A DNA stretch of 64,000 nt from Halobacillus shinanisalinarum. Its GTDB lineage: Bacteria > Bacillota > Bacilli > Bacillales > Halobacillaceae. The position numbers were made by a program, and so were the translations under genes. Below are positions 26,530 to 37,174 of this stretch, in pieces. The stretch is from positions 372,001 to 436,000 of the forward strand of contig NZ_CP095074.1 of the NCBI RefSeq assembly GCF_022919835.1. The letters are read 5' to 3'. Each line of letters starts with the position of its first letter. The first letter of the stretch is position 1. A model generated the notes under the pieces. The model worked only from the letters and a program-made list of their open reading frames with translations. It was not told where the DNA came from and did not search any database.

Positions 26530-27587
26530 CGCTCAAGACGTGAATGACTGACCTCTTCTACAACCACTTTTAGACAGGTGAGGACAGGAACAGCTACAAT
26601 CATCCCAACTATACCCGCTAGCTCACTGCCTGCCAGTAAGGCTAAGATAATTAGAAGAGGGTGAATGTGAATGCTTTTCCCCATTATATAAGGGGACAAT
26701 AAGTTACCTTCTACAATTTGAATCACAAAAATAGCGATCAGAGCTATGATCAGCGTTTTTACAGAAACGGTTACAGCAACGACTAAGGCTGGGATAGCAC
26801 CTAATAATGGTCCGAAATAGGGAATTATATTAGTAATCCCAGCAATAACTCCCAGTACGAGTGGATATGGCAGACCAGCTATCCAAAAGCCGATGCTTGC
26901 GAAAAAACCTACAAACAAGCTGATAAGCAACTGTCCCCTTATATATCCTCCTAAGGAATGACTGAGTTTTTGACTTAAATGTTTAGCTTCCCCATGCCAT
27001 TTTACTGGAAGTAAACGAAGTAGCGATTGAAAGATCAAAGAATGATCCTTTAGGAAATAAAACGTCATCACAGGAATAACTGCAAATAAAACAATAACGT
27101 TGAATATCCCGCTTAATGCAGTTACGGCTGACATTAGCCGTGCACTCATCCACGCTTCAAAGTTGGCAAAACTGCCATCTAAACGTTCGTGGATACGGTC
27201 GGGAAAGCGTTCCGTTTGAGCATAAAGCTCTCGTGTCCAGCTTTGATATGCTTCTGTTAAATACGGTAGCTGTTGACTCAATGCTTTTAACTGTTCCAAT
27301 AGATGAGGATAGCCACGGTAGATTAAAAAGCCCGTTAACGAAAAAAAGACTGCGAAAATAACCAGAATCGAAAGGGCACGCGGCATACCTAATTCCTCAA
27401 TAAACTGCACAACTGGGTGAAGCAATAAGGATAACACAATCGCGAGTATAAAAGGTAAGAGAATTCGTAATATCATCAGCACTACATGGTCGTAATAAGG
27501 ATACAACCAGGCCAATATGAGCATAAATACTAAAACAACAAAACATATCGCACTGCGGCTTATCCATTTAATTGCTTTTTCGCTCAT
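26526..27587 (-). CDS. yrrI: AI-2E family transporter YrrI
   Basis: This 353-residue membrane protein belongs to the AI-2E (UPF0118) family, with about eight helices in a pattern of two N-terminal hairpins, an extracytoplasmic helical section (about 85-145) and a C-terminal bundle containing the signature GITNIIPYFGPLLGAIPA (about 253-270). Relatives transport autoinducer-2 or cations; the substrate here is unknown. Its ATG overlaps the stop of the small zinc-ribbon gene (TAATG). Confidence 0.87.
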   Translation of the reverse strand: MSEKAIKWISRSAICFVVLVFMLILAWLYPYYDHVVLMILRILLPFILAIVLSLLLHPVVQFIEELGMPRALSILVIFAVFFSLTGFLIYRGYPHLLEQLKALSQQLPYLTEAYQSWTRELYAQTERFPDRIHERLDGSFANFEAWMSARLMSAVTALSGIFNVIVLFAVIPVMTFYFLKDHSLIFQSLLRLLPVKWHGEAKHLSQKLSHSLGGYIRGQLLISLFVGFFASIGFWIAGLPYPLVLGVIAGITNIIPYFGPLLGAIPALVVAVTVSVKTLIIALIAIFVIQIVEGNLLSPYIMGKSIHIHPLLIILALLAGSELAGIVGMIVAVPVLTCLKVVVEEVSHSRLER

Positions 27588-27763
27588 TATGATCCCGACT
27601 GATAGAAAATATCATTTAATGAACTTAAACTTCCATCCTCTTCAATTTGATTTATATTCATTTTTCCATCCTCAATCGAAAGCTCAAGATAACATGTCCA
27701 GCAATAGTATTGTTCATTGCCTATCCGTCCAAGGTTTCTTCCTTGGCAATTGGGGCATTTCAT
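27587..27763 (-). CDS. small zinc-ribbon protein
   Basis: This 58-residue protein begins MKCPNCQGRNLGRIG and has a second cysteine pair in YYCWTC (about 20-25), forming a CxxC...CxxC zinc ribbon followed by an acidic tail. No function can be assigned. The ATG at 27763 follows AAGGAG at 8 bases; the first eight codons of the longer frame overlap that site. It is translationally coupled to yrrI by a one-base overlap, a pairing also seen in related Bacillaceae. Confidence 0.7.
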   Translation of the reverse strand: MKCPNCQGRNLGRIGNEQYYCWTCYLELSIEDGKMNINQIEEDGSLSSLNDIFYQSGS

Positions 27764-27858
27764 AGAACATACTCCTTTTTTTACCAAGTAGTATGTCCCT
27801 AGTAACGATTATTCATACATTATGAAAATCTCAAAACGCATGGATAGACATTCGAGGC

Positions 27859-28695
27859 TTACTTCATTTCCTCATTGCTGGTACAAATAAGCTCATGTAT
27901 CCAATCAATTCCCTCGTCCACAAACTCGTCCGTGGGATTTGAATGAGGGGTGTGTTCGAATAGGAAATACTTATCTGTTCCTTGTGCTAAATATTGGACT
28001 ATCGGCTTTATCTTCCAATATCCCTCTGCCCCCTCCAGATCAGGATGTGGCGGGACCCAAATATATTTTGAACCTTCTATTAAAATATTATGTAAGTGAA
28101 CGACCTTAATATATGGCTTAAGATGTTCGAGATACACCTGCCAATCCCCACCTACTGCCAACAAATAATCTCCAATATCTATACAAAGGGAGAGGGCGTA
28201 CGTCTCCCATGTTTGTTTAGAAAAGTGGTGAAGCGCCTCAATATTATGTGGGGACATGGATGGACCGAGTTTAGGTTCACAGACAATTGGAATATCGTAG
28301 GTTTGCTGAAGCTGGCTGAGAAATTGTAGTCCTTCGTCTATTTTTTCTGCTCGCTGCACTTGATCTGGAGCTTTAAAATAGGGAAAATGAACGAGTACAT
28401 AGGTTGCACCTAATTGTGTTAATTTGCGTACCTCATCTTCAAATTGCTCCCGTGCTCTTCTAGGGTCAAATGATATAAAGCTAATTAAATCATACTTACT
28501 CTCCCCTCTAATCAATGGAGAATGGACACCATAGCTATATTCTTTTGCCTCAGCTAGCCGTAAAAAGTCTTCAAAGTCAGCCAAGCTAGGAAACTCCCCT
28601 ATTTCCACGTGTGAAAACCTTCTTTTAAATAACTGCTCAAATTTATCTGGGTCAGACATAATTGTGCTGCCAGAAAGTCCTAACTGATGCGCCAT
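27859..28695 (-). CDS. TIM-barrel protein, xylose isomerase-like family
   Basis: This 278-residue protein resembles sugar phosphate isomerase/epimerase and endonuclease IV-like TIM barrels. Candidate metal or active-site residues lie at strand ends: GVHSPL near 56, VHFPYF near 102, CEPKLGPS near 141, CIDIGDYLL near 174, KVVHLHN near 198 and FEHTPHS near 247. The exact substrate is unknown. The ATG at 28695 has AAGGAGGG upstream; it lies 14 bp after recD2 and is probably co-transcribed with it. Confidence 0.7.
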   Translation of the reverse strand: MAHQLGLSGSTIMSDPDKFEQLFKRRFSHVEIGEFPSLADFEDFLRLAEAKEYSYGVHSPLIRGESKYDLISFISFDPRRAREQFEDEVRKLTQLGATYVLVHFPYFKAPDQVQRAEKIDEGLQFLSQLQQTYDIPIVCEPKLGPSMSPHNIEALHHFSKQTWETYALSLCIDIGDYLLAVGGDWQVYLEHLKPYIKVVHLHNILIEGSKYIWVPPHPDLEGAEGYWKIKPIVQYLAQGTDKYFLFEHTPHSNPTDEFVDEGIDWIHELICTSNEEMK

Positions 28696-28709
28696 CAGGT
28701 AACCCTCCT

Positions 28710-31036
28710 TCACATAAAATCATAAGGAGAAAGTTCTTCCTCCTCTTCGTCTTCTTGTAGCTCTTGAGTCGCTTCTTGCTGTAGTTTTTCTGTTAGTTGA
28801 GTGTAACGCAGGTTAGTATCCCTCGTTTGCAAACCTTCTAAGAAGGCACTAGGATCACCACATATAATGAGGGAATGCTTTGACCTCGTAATAGCGGTAT
28901 ATAAGAGGTTTTTCCTTAGCATTCTGCGATAACCCCTGACAACCGGCAGAATAACAATGGAAAATTCACTTCCCTGCGATTTATGAATCGATGTACAATA
29001 AGCATGCATTAAATTATTTAAATTCTTTTTCGGATAGACTACTTCTTTGCCATCATACTCTACAACCACCTGCTCCACCTGATCGACATTTTCTTCCGCA
29101 CGAAAAATAGCGGCGATTTCGCCAATATCTCCGTTATACACGCCATCCTCAGGCTGGTTGACAAGTTGTATGACCTTATCCCCTTTTCGATACGTCACCT
29201 CTTTAAAAGTAAGATCCCGTTTTTGCTTACTTTTTGGGTTAACGACACGTTGAATTTCTTCATTTAATTTATGAATACCCACATCTGTTCGATACATCGG
29301 TGCCAACACTTGAACTTCTCTGGCTTCAATCCCTTTATCCAATGCTTTCTTAACGATATTCGTGATCAGATCTTTTAACTGGTGTTCCTTGGCTTGGATA
29401 AAATTAAAATCATGATCCTTTTTTAAAGATTGCATTGTACATTGATTATTTTTTATTTCATGGGCAAGCTGAATGATTTTCGAGCCTTCTTTTTGCCTGT
29501 ATACTTCTGATAACTGAACAGAAGGTAACTGTTTTGATGCTAGTAAATCAGCTAAGACCTGTCCTGGGCCGACCGAAGGCAGCTGGTCCTCATCCCCGAC
29601 GATTAACACTTGCATATCTGAAGGAATGGCGCGGAACAACTGATTAGCAAGCCACATATCGACCATGGAGAACTCATCAATAATCAAAACCTTGCCTTCG
29701 AGCTGATTGTTCTGGTTTTTATCAAAACTCTCATGGCCATCCCATACAAGCAGACGATGAATCGTACTTGCTGACAATCCTGTCGACTCTGTCATCCTCT
29801 TAGCTGCACGACCAGTTGGGGCCGCCAGTATAAAAGGAAAGGGTTCATCTTGGTCATAGTCTGCTTTGTCTGTTGAGAGATCATGGAGCGTGGAATAGGC
29901 TCTTATGATCCCCTTAATGACTGTTGTCTTTCCTGTTCCTGGCCCTCCCGTTAAGATCATGACTTTTGACTGTAGGGCTTTTTCGATCGCAGCAAATTGA
30001 TCTTCTCCGTAACTAATCGATTCCTCTTCCTCCATATCACCGATGATCTTGAGCAGATCAGCCTGAGTATGCTCTGCTTCATGCTCTTCAGCCATGATCC
30101 GCTCAAGCTGGTTACAAAAACCATTCTCTGCATGGAAAAGTGATGGTAAGTACATCCGATCGTCTTCAATAAACACATAACGATCTTCAGCTAGGTGCAT
30201 GACCTGTTTGGATAACTGGTCAAAAGTAATCGGCTCATCTGTTCCACTATTAAGCAGGCTCCCAACTTGCAGAAGACAGGTTTCTGTCGGTAAATAAACA
30301 TGACCCGCAGAAAGGCTTTGTTGCAGAACATATAGGCAGGCTGCACGCAGCCTTGTAGGATGATCAATAGGCAGCTCTTGCATTCTTGCCATTTCATCTG
30401 CTCGATGAAAACCAAACCCTTCTACTTTAAAGACGAGCTGGTAAGGGTCTTCTTCAATGATAGCCAGTGTTTGATCTTTAAATGCTTCGTAGACTTTTTG
30501 TGAAAGCTTAAGACCGAATCCATATTGATTTAAATGGATCATCACGTGCTCGAATCCTTGATGCTCTTTCAATGTGTTATAAAGCGTACCACGCTTTTCT
30601 TTTGCAAGTTTAGGTACATCTTTTAGTACGTCCGGATCATTTAAAATAGTAGCAATGGCCTGTTCTCCTAAATGATCAACAATTCGTTCTGCCGTCTTTT
30701 TACCAATTCCATGGAATAGATCACTTGATAAATAAACAACCAATCCATCCTTCGTTTCTGGAAGCATTCGTTTATAAAAATCGACCTGGTACTGGCGGCC
30801 AAACTTTTTATGATCTTGAAATTCTCCATGGAAAACATACGTTTCTCCTTCCTCTAAAGGGGGAAATGACCCTTAATTACAATGCTTTTTTCACTGAAGT
30901 CTTCATTCGTTTCGGTAACGATAATCGAAGCGATCGAAAAATGTTCAGACTCCTTGTGGAAAATCATCCGGTTCAATTCCCCCTTTACATAAGGGCGGTC
31001 TTCATTTGTATCAGAAAAAAGCGTACGTTCTGCCAT
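28710..31036 (-). CDS. recD2: ATP-dependent DNA helicase RecD2, with apparent frameshift
   Basis: RecD2 (YrrC) is a 5'-3' SF1B helicase involved in DNA repair and replication-fork integrity. The fragment from 31036 encodes the N-terminal OB-fold domain and stops after IVIKGHFPL. Adding one base to the five-G run at 30859-30863 gives HFPPLEEGETYVFHGEF and joins it to the long frame with the helix-hairpin-helix GIGKKTAERIV, Walker A GGPGTGKTT, IIDEFSMVD, and C-terminal motifs VYNGDIG and AYCTSIHKSQGSEF. The rejoined protein has 775 residues, near the normal length. The ATG follows AAAGGAG. Confidence 0.92.
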
Positions 31037-31053
31037 GTTCTTTCTCCTTTAAT

Positions 31054-31716
31054 TTAATCTTCACCCAAGGCCTGTTCAACTTGAGTTTTAGCGTGAGCCG
31101 CAAGCACATGCTCTCCATTAATTTCAAGTGCTTTGTTAAAGTGAATAAGCGCCGTTTGTGCATCTTCTTTATGTAATGCCACAACCCCCAAGTTGTAGTG
31201 GGCATCACTATGCTGTTCCTCTAATTGTAGCACACGATTCATCGTCTGTTCAGCGTCTTCAATTTGACCATTTTGTGCTAAACAAAGCCCATATTGAAAC
31301 TGAATATCCACGTCATTAGAATTCAGCTCTACAGCTCTTAATAAATAAGGAAGGGCTAGTTTGACATGCTCTTGATGAATAAACGTCATTCCTAACATAA
31401 AATGAACATCGGCCTCATCCAACCCTTTTTCAATGGCTGCAAGATATTGCTTTTGTGCTTTCGTATAGGCTTCCTGCTCATAATAAACATTGCCTAATCC
31501 ATAATAGGCCGTGGCCGCTTCTTCATCAAGCTCGATCGCCCGGTTGAAAAATCGTTCAGCACGCTCCATTTCGTTGAGGTGTACAAGCAGATTTCCGAAA
31601 TTGATATAGCCGATCGGCTCATTCGGGTTCTCATCGATCGCTTCTGTAAAAAGTTTGGCCGCTTCTTCTAATTGTTGATCTTGCATAAGCTCAATCGCTC
31701 TTGTCATTTTATCCAT
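31054..31716 (-). CDS. yrrB: tetratricopeptide repeat protein (YrrB-like)
   Basis: This 220-residue protein is built of about six 34-residue TPR units (for example LFTEAIDENPNEPIGYINFG, AATAYYGLGNVYYEQEAY, HSDAHYNLGVVALH). It has no signal peptide and should be a soluble scaffold; partners are unknown. The position between mnmA and recD2 is as in B. subtilis. The ATG at 31716 follows AAGGAG at 9 bases; the long upstream extension of the frame crosses the mnmA terminator and is not used. Confidence 0.87.
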   Translation of the reverse strand: MDKMTRAIELMQDQQLEEAAKLFTEAIDENPNEPIGYINFGNLLVHLNEMERAERFFNRAIELDEEAATAYYGLGNVYYEQEAYTKAQKQYLAAIEKGLDEADVHFMLGMTFIHQEHVKLALPYLLRAVELNSNDVDIQFQYGLCLAQNGQIEDAEQTMNRVLQLEEQHSDAHYNLGVVALHKEDAQTALIHFNKALEINGEHVLAAHAKTQVEQALGED

Positions 31717-31801
31717 TCTCTTATTCTCCTTTTCATAAGAAAAGCACACGGGCCCGGTAGACATGTAAACATTAGCGCAAATCTTATCATTTCTTACTAT
31801 T

Positions 31802-31840
31802 AAAAAAATGGCCATGTCCCTGTACCATTCGGACATGGCC
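31802..31840 (-). terminator. intrinsic terminator of cymR-iscS-mnmA
   Basis: GGCCATGTCC (31810-31819) and GGACATGGCC (31831-31840) form a perfect 10-bp stem; on the minus strand it is followed by seven T residues. Confidence 0.9.
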
Positions 31841-31881
31841 GTATCATCAACCAACATAAGACAGGGCTTTATCTTCTTTCG

Positions 31882-34111
<2,230 letters not shown>

Positions 34112-34130
34112 CTACTGACACCTCCGTATG

Positions 34131-34556
34131 TTAAATGTAGAACATATAAGCATCCTGTGTTTGATCATCTACATGATCTTTTAGATCCTCTAATGTTGTC
34201 GTATCCAAAACATCCTTTACTGCATCCCTTACTCTTTTCCAAAGCGCCTGCTTAGCTGGCTCCTCATCCTCAATTCCTTCCACAGGCGTAATTGGTCCTT
34301 CCAGTATTCGAATCACGTCACCGGCAGTAATTTCGTGTGGAGGCTTTGTTAACATATAGCCACCGTATGCACCTCTAACACTTTTCACAAGACTTGCATT
34401 ACGCAATGGAGCGATTAATTGCTCTAAATAGTGCTCAGACAAATTATTGTCTCTAGCTATTTGTTTTAAAGAGATCGGTCCTTCACCAAACTTTCTGGCA
34501 AGCTCGATCATGATCGTTAATCCATAACGTCCTTTCGTAGAGATCTTCATTTTCAT
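34131..34556 (-). CDS. cymR: cysteine metabolism repressor CymR
   Basis: CymR is an Rrf2-family repressor of cysteine and sulfur genes that works with O-acetylserine lyase CysK. The 141-residue protein starts MKMKISTKGRYGLTIMIEL, with the winged helix-turn-helix spanning about 10-60 and the YLEQLIAPL recognition helix near 44-52. No iron-sulfur cysteines are present, which fits CymR rather than IscR. Two starts, at 34556 and 34550, are plausible. An extended -10 promoter lies about 170 bp upstream. Confidence 0.92.
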   Translation of the reverse strand: MKMKISTKGRYGLTIMIELARKFGEGPISLKQIARDNNLSEHYLEQLIAPLRNASLVKSVRGAYGGYMLTKPPHEITAGDVIRILEGPITPVEGIEDEEPAKQALWKRVRDAVKDVLDTTTLEDLKDHVDDQTQDAYMFYI

Positions 34557-34725
34557 TCAACCCTTCTTCCTAAACTGAGAGAAACCTTGATCCGTCACCC
34601 ATTCACTCTATTTGCTATCTTATATAAATACGTATCTGTTTTAACGAAAAAATCGATCCTATTCGTAAATAAACATCTTTCTTGAGCCAAATCTGCTCTC
34701 TTCTCAACTTTCTATACCAAACGCT

Positions 34726-34734
34726 ATTATAGCA
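34726..34734 (-). promoter_or_regulatory. extended -10 promoter of cymR operon
   Basis: On the minus strand TGCTATAAT combines TG with a perfect -10 hexamer; a clear -35 is lacking. It lies in the 255-bp divergent spacer between cymR and rarA, which otherwise shows no gene. Confidence 0.6.
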
Positions 34735-34811
34735 TGGATGGCAAGTCTCTTGCATTTTCTTAGATTTAGTCCTACGCTGAAAATTATGAAATGAGTAAAG
34801 GAGCGTAAACC

Positions 34812-36086
34812 ATGAGTACAAAACCACTTGCGTTTCGCATGCGACCATCCAACATAAATGAAATTATCGGCCAGAAACATTTAGTAGAAGAGGGAAAAAC
34901 GATTCACCGAATGATTACGGCGAACCGGCTTGCTTCTATGATTCTTTTTGGACCTCCTGGAACAGGGAAAACATCGATGGCCCAATCCATGGCTAAACAT
35001 TTAAGCATCCCATTTAAAACGCTCAATGCCGTTACAGATAAGAAAAAAGATATGGAAATCGCTGTGGAAGAGGCAAAAATGCAAGGACAAATGGTGCTGA
35101 TTCTCGATGAAGTCCATCGCCTGGATAAAGCTAAGCAAGATTTCCTTCTGCCCCATCTCGAGAGTAATACGTTGACCATGATCGGTTGTACAACAAGTAA
35201 CCCTTATCACTCTATTAATCCGGCGATTAGAAGCCGCTGTCATCTATTCGAGCTTTATCGTCTTGAAAGACAAGATATTATTGAGGCCATCCATCGTGCC
35301 GTCCAAGATAAAGTAAATGGGCTTGGCAACATGTCCATCCATTTAACTGACGAAGCGATGGCACACTTTGCTGATGCAGCTAACGGGGATTTACGAGCGG
35401 CTCTCAATGGATTAGAACTTGCAGCATTCTCAACACCTCAAGATGAATCAACCATCGTTTCTATTGATTTATCCATTGCCGAAGAATGTATGCAGAAAAA
35501 AAGCTTTTCACACGACAAAGATGGAGATGCTCATTATGATGTTCTTTCAGCTTTTCAAAAATCGATTCGTGGTAGTGATGTAAATGCATCCCTTCATTAC
35601 TTAGCAAGGTTAGTTGAAGCGGGCGACTTAGACAGTATAGGACGGCGTCTGGTTGTGATCGCCTATGAGGATATCGGGGTAGCAAGCCCGCAAGCAGGCC
35701 CTCGAGCATTAGCCGCTGTTGAGGCCGCAGAACGTTTAGGCTTTCCTGAAGCACGCGTCCCCCTTGCAGCTGCTGTAACCGAACTGGCCCTGTCACCAAA
35801 ATCGAACAGTTCCTACAAAGCCTTAGATGCTGCTTTAGCTGATCTTCGCAAAGGAAAAAGCGGGGACGTTCCTATCCATCTAAAAGATTCACATTATAAG
35901 GGAGCGGCTAAGTTAGGACGAGGGACCGATTACCAATACCCACACAATTTTGATCATGCATGGGTAGATCAGCAATATTTGCCGGATACCATTAAAGATC
36001 GATCCTATTATGAACCGAAAACAACCGGCAAGTTCGAACAAGCTCTTAAACAGGTTTACGATAAGATTAATAAACAAAAATCATAG
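34812..36086 (+). CDS. rarA: replication-associated recombination protein RarA
   Basis: RarA (MgsA/YrvN) is a AAA+ ATPase acting at stalled replication forks, similar to clamp-loader ATPases. The 424-residue protein has the Walker A motif GPPGTGKTS (about 46-54), Walker B LDEVHR (about 98-103), sensor motif CTTSNP and arginine finger region IRSRC, then the C-terminal tetramerisation domain. It is transcribed opposite to cymR. The ATG follows AAAGGAG. Confidence 0.95.
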   Translation: MSTKPLAFRMRPSNINEIIGQKHLVEEGKTIHRMITANRLASMILFGPPGTGKTSMAQSMAKHLSIPFKTLNAVTDKKKDMEIAVEEAKMQGQMVLILDEVHRLDKAKQDFLLPHLESNTLTMIGCTTSNPYHSINPAIRSRCHLFELYRLERQDIIEAIHRAVQDKVNGLGNMSIHLTDEAMAHFADAANGDLRAALNGLELAAFSTPQDESTIVSIDLSIAEECMQKKSFSHDKDGDAHYDVLSAFQKSIRGSDVNASLHYLARLVEAGDLDSIGRRLVVIAYEDIGVASPQAGPRALAAVEAAERLGFPEARVPLAAAVTELALSPKSNSSYKALDAALADLRKGKSGDVPIHLKDSHYKGAAKLGRGTDYQYPHNFDHAWVDQQYLPDTIKDRSYYEPKTTGKFEQALKQVYDKINKQKS

Positions 36087-36171
36087 TTAAGTATAATTCT
36101 TCCTCCTGTTGTCCACACTACAAATAAATCTGACAAACTATTTCTCTAATAGAAAAACAGGAGTGATCAAT

Positions 36172-36831
36172 ATGCCAAAGGTTAGACAAGATGCTTGGTC
36201 TCATGAAGATGATCTTTTATTAGCTGAAACGGTCTTAAGACATATCCGAGAAGGCAGTACCCAATTAAGGGCCTTTGAGGAAGTCGGAGATCTATTAAAT
36301 CGCACATCAGCCGCTTGTGGCTTTAGATGGAATGCCGAGGTACGACAAAAATATGAGCAAGCTGTAGAATTAGCAAAGAAACAGCGTAAAGAGAAAAAAC
36401 GAAATGAAGCAAGTATGCCAAACCCAGTTGTCGTAGATTCCTATGATGAAGAAAATGATCATCATGAAGTGAAGAAAGAGGTCACCTATTCCATGCCAGA
36501 GCGAGAGATTGAGACAGAGCTACAACCACAGCCTGAACCGACCCTTTCGCTCTCACAAATTATTAAAGATTTGAAGGCATTTCAAAAAGAGTCTTCTTCC
36601 CAGCAAAATTTGAGTCATAAATATCAAGCACTTGCAGATGAAAATAAAAAACTTGCATCTATGAATCAACAATTAACCAGTCAATTAAATTCGATGACCG
36701 AGGATTATCAAGCATTAATCCAAATCATGGATCGCGCCCGAAAGATGGTTATGTTCGATGATCAAGATTATGCCCAAAAACCACAATTCCGGATGGAAAA
36801 GAACGGCAACCTTGAGCATGTCGCGCGATAA
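36172..36831 (+). CDS. RsfA family transcription regulator
   Basis: This 219-residue protein starts MPKVRQDAWSHEDDLLL with a Myb/SANT-like DNA-binding domain (about 5-60) containing conserved tryptophans (W8, W45), a basic segment and a C-terminal coiled coil (about 135-195). It is typical of the RsfA family, of which B. subtilis RsfA tunes SigF-dependent genes in the forespore. The ATG at 36172 follows AGGAGTG; the longer frame lacks a ribosome site. A strong terminator follows. Confidence 0.85.
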   Translation: MPKVRQDAWSHEDDLLLAETVLRHIREGSTQLRAFEEVGDLLNRTSAACGFRWNAEVRQKYEQAVELAKKQRKEKKRNEASMPNPVVVDSYDEENDHHEVKKEVTYSMPEREIETELQPQPEPTLSLSQIIKDLKAFQKESSSQQNLSHKYQALADENKKLASMNQQLTSQLNSMTEDYQALIQIMDRARKMVMFDDQDYAQKPQFRMEKNGNLEHVAR

Positions 36832-36847
36832 GAACTTAACAAAATAA

Positions 36848-36885
36848 AAAGCAGCACAGTTTACTCAAAAAAACTGTGCTGCTTT
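36848..36885. terminator. terminator of the rsfA-family gene
   Basis: GCAGCACAGTTT (36851-36862) and AAACTGTGCTGC (36871-36882) form a perfect 12-bp stem flanked by A and T runs. Confidence 0.88.
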
Positions 36886-36909
36886 ATTCTATGTAATTTG
36901 CTTTCTCAT

Positions 36910-37111
36910 AAAAAAATCCAATCCCAATTGTGCCGTCGTATCATGAGTTTTGAACCCGCTCCAGGCAGGTGGGTGCCCTGCTCCTCACTTCTTGCGTCCT
37001 CAGTAATAAGGCTTGCATTCCATGAGGAAACTCCAGGCTCCCGTTTCAAAAATGTTCGGTCAAAACGTACATTCGAACAACGCACACATCAGGATTGGTT
37101 TCTTTAATTGT
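36910..37111 (-). ncRNA. 6S RNA
   Basis: A transcript of about 200 nt begins near 37111 after a good promoter and ends in seven T residues at 36910-36916. Its ends form a closing stem, CCAATCC near the 5' end with GGATTGG at the 3' end. Inner segments such as CACCTGCCTGGAG, GGGTTCAAAA and ACGACGGCAC match what I recall of Bacillus 6S RNA, a rod-shaped mimic of an open promoter that binds RNA polymerase with SigA. The location beside aspS is that of the 6S-1 gene (bsrA) in B. subtilis. Exact ends and pairing need a covariance search. Confidence 0.85.
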
Positions 37112-37117
37112 ATTCAA

Positions 37118-37146
37118 ATCATAGCATAAATATTTCAGCTAATCAA
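37118..37146 (-). promoter_or_regulatory. promoter of the 6S RNA gene
   Basis: TTGATT (37141-37146), a 17-base spacer and TATGAT (37118-37123) on the minus strand resemble a strong vegetative promoter, lying directly downstream of the aspS terminator. Confidence 0.8.
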
Positions 37147-37149
37147 GGT

Positions 37150-37170
37150 GATAAAAAAGAAGTTTCTTCT
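37150..37170 (-). terminator. short terminator after aspS
   Basis: On the minus strand AAGAAG-AAA-CTTCTT is followed by TTTTAT. The stem is short and A/T-rich, so it may be weak, which would let hisS-aspS transcripts read into the 6S gene. Confidence 0.5.
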
Positions 37171-37174
37171 TGCT

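Noticed and set aside
31717..31857. A 47-residue N-terminal extension of the TPR protein
   Set aside because: It would read through the mnmA terminator and lacks a ribosome site, while the ATG at 31716 has AAGGAG.
34615..34848. A 77-codon minus-strand ORF between cymR and rarA
   Set aside because: It overlaps the rarA start and the cymR promoter and has no ribosome site.
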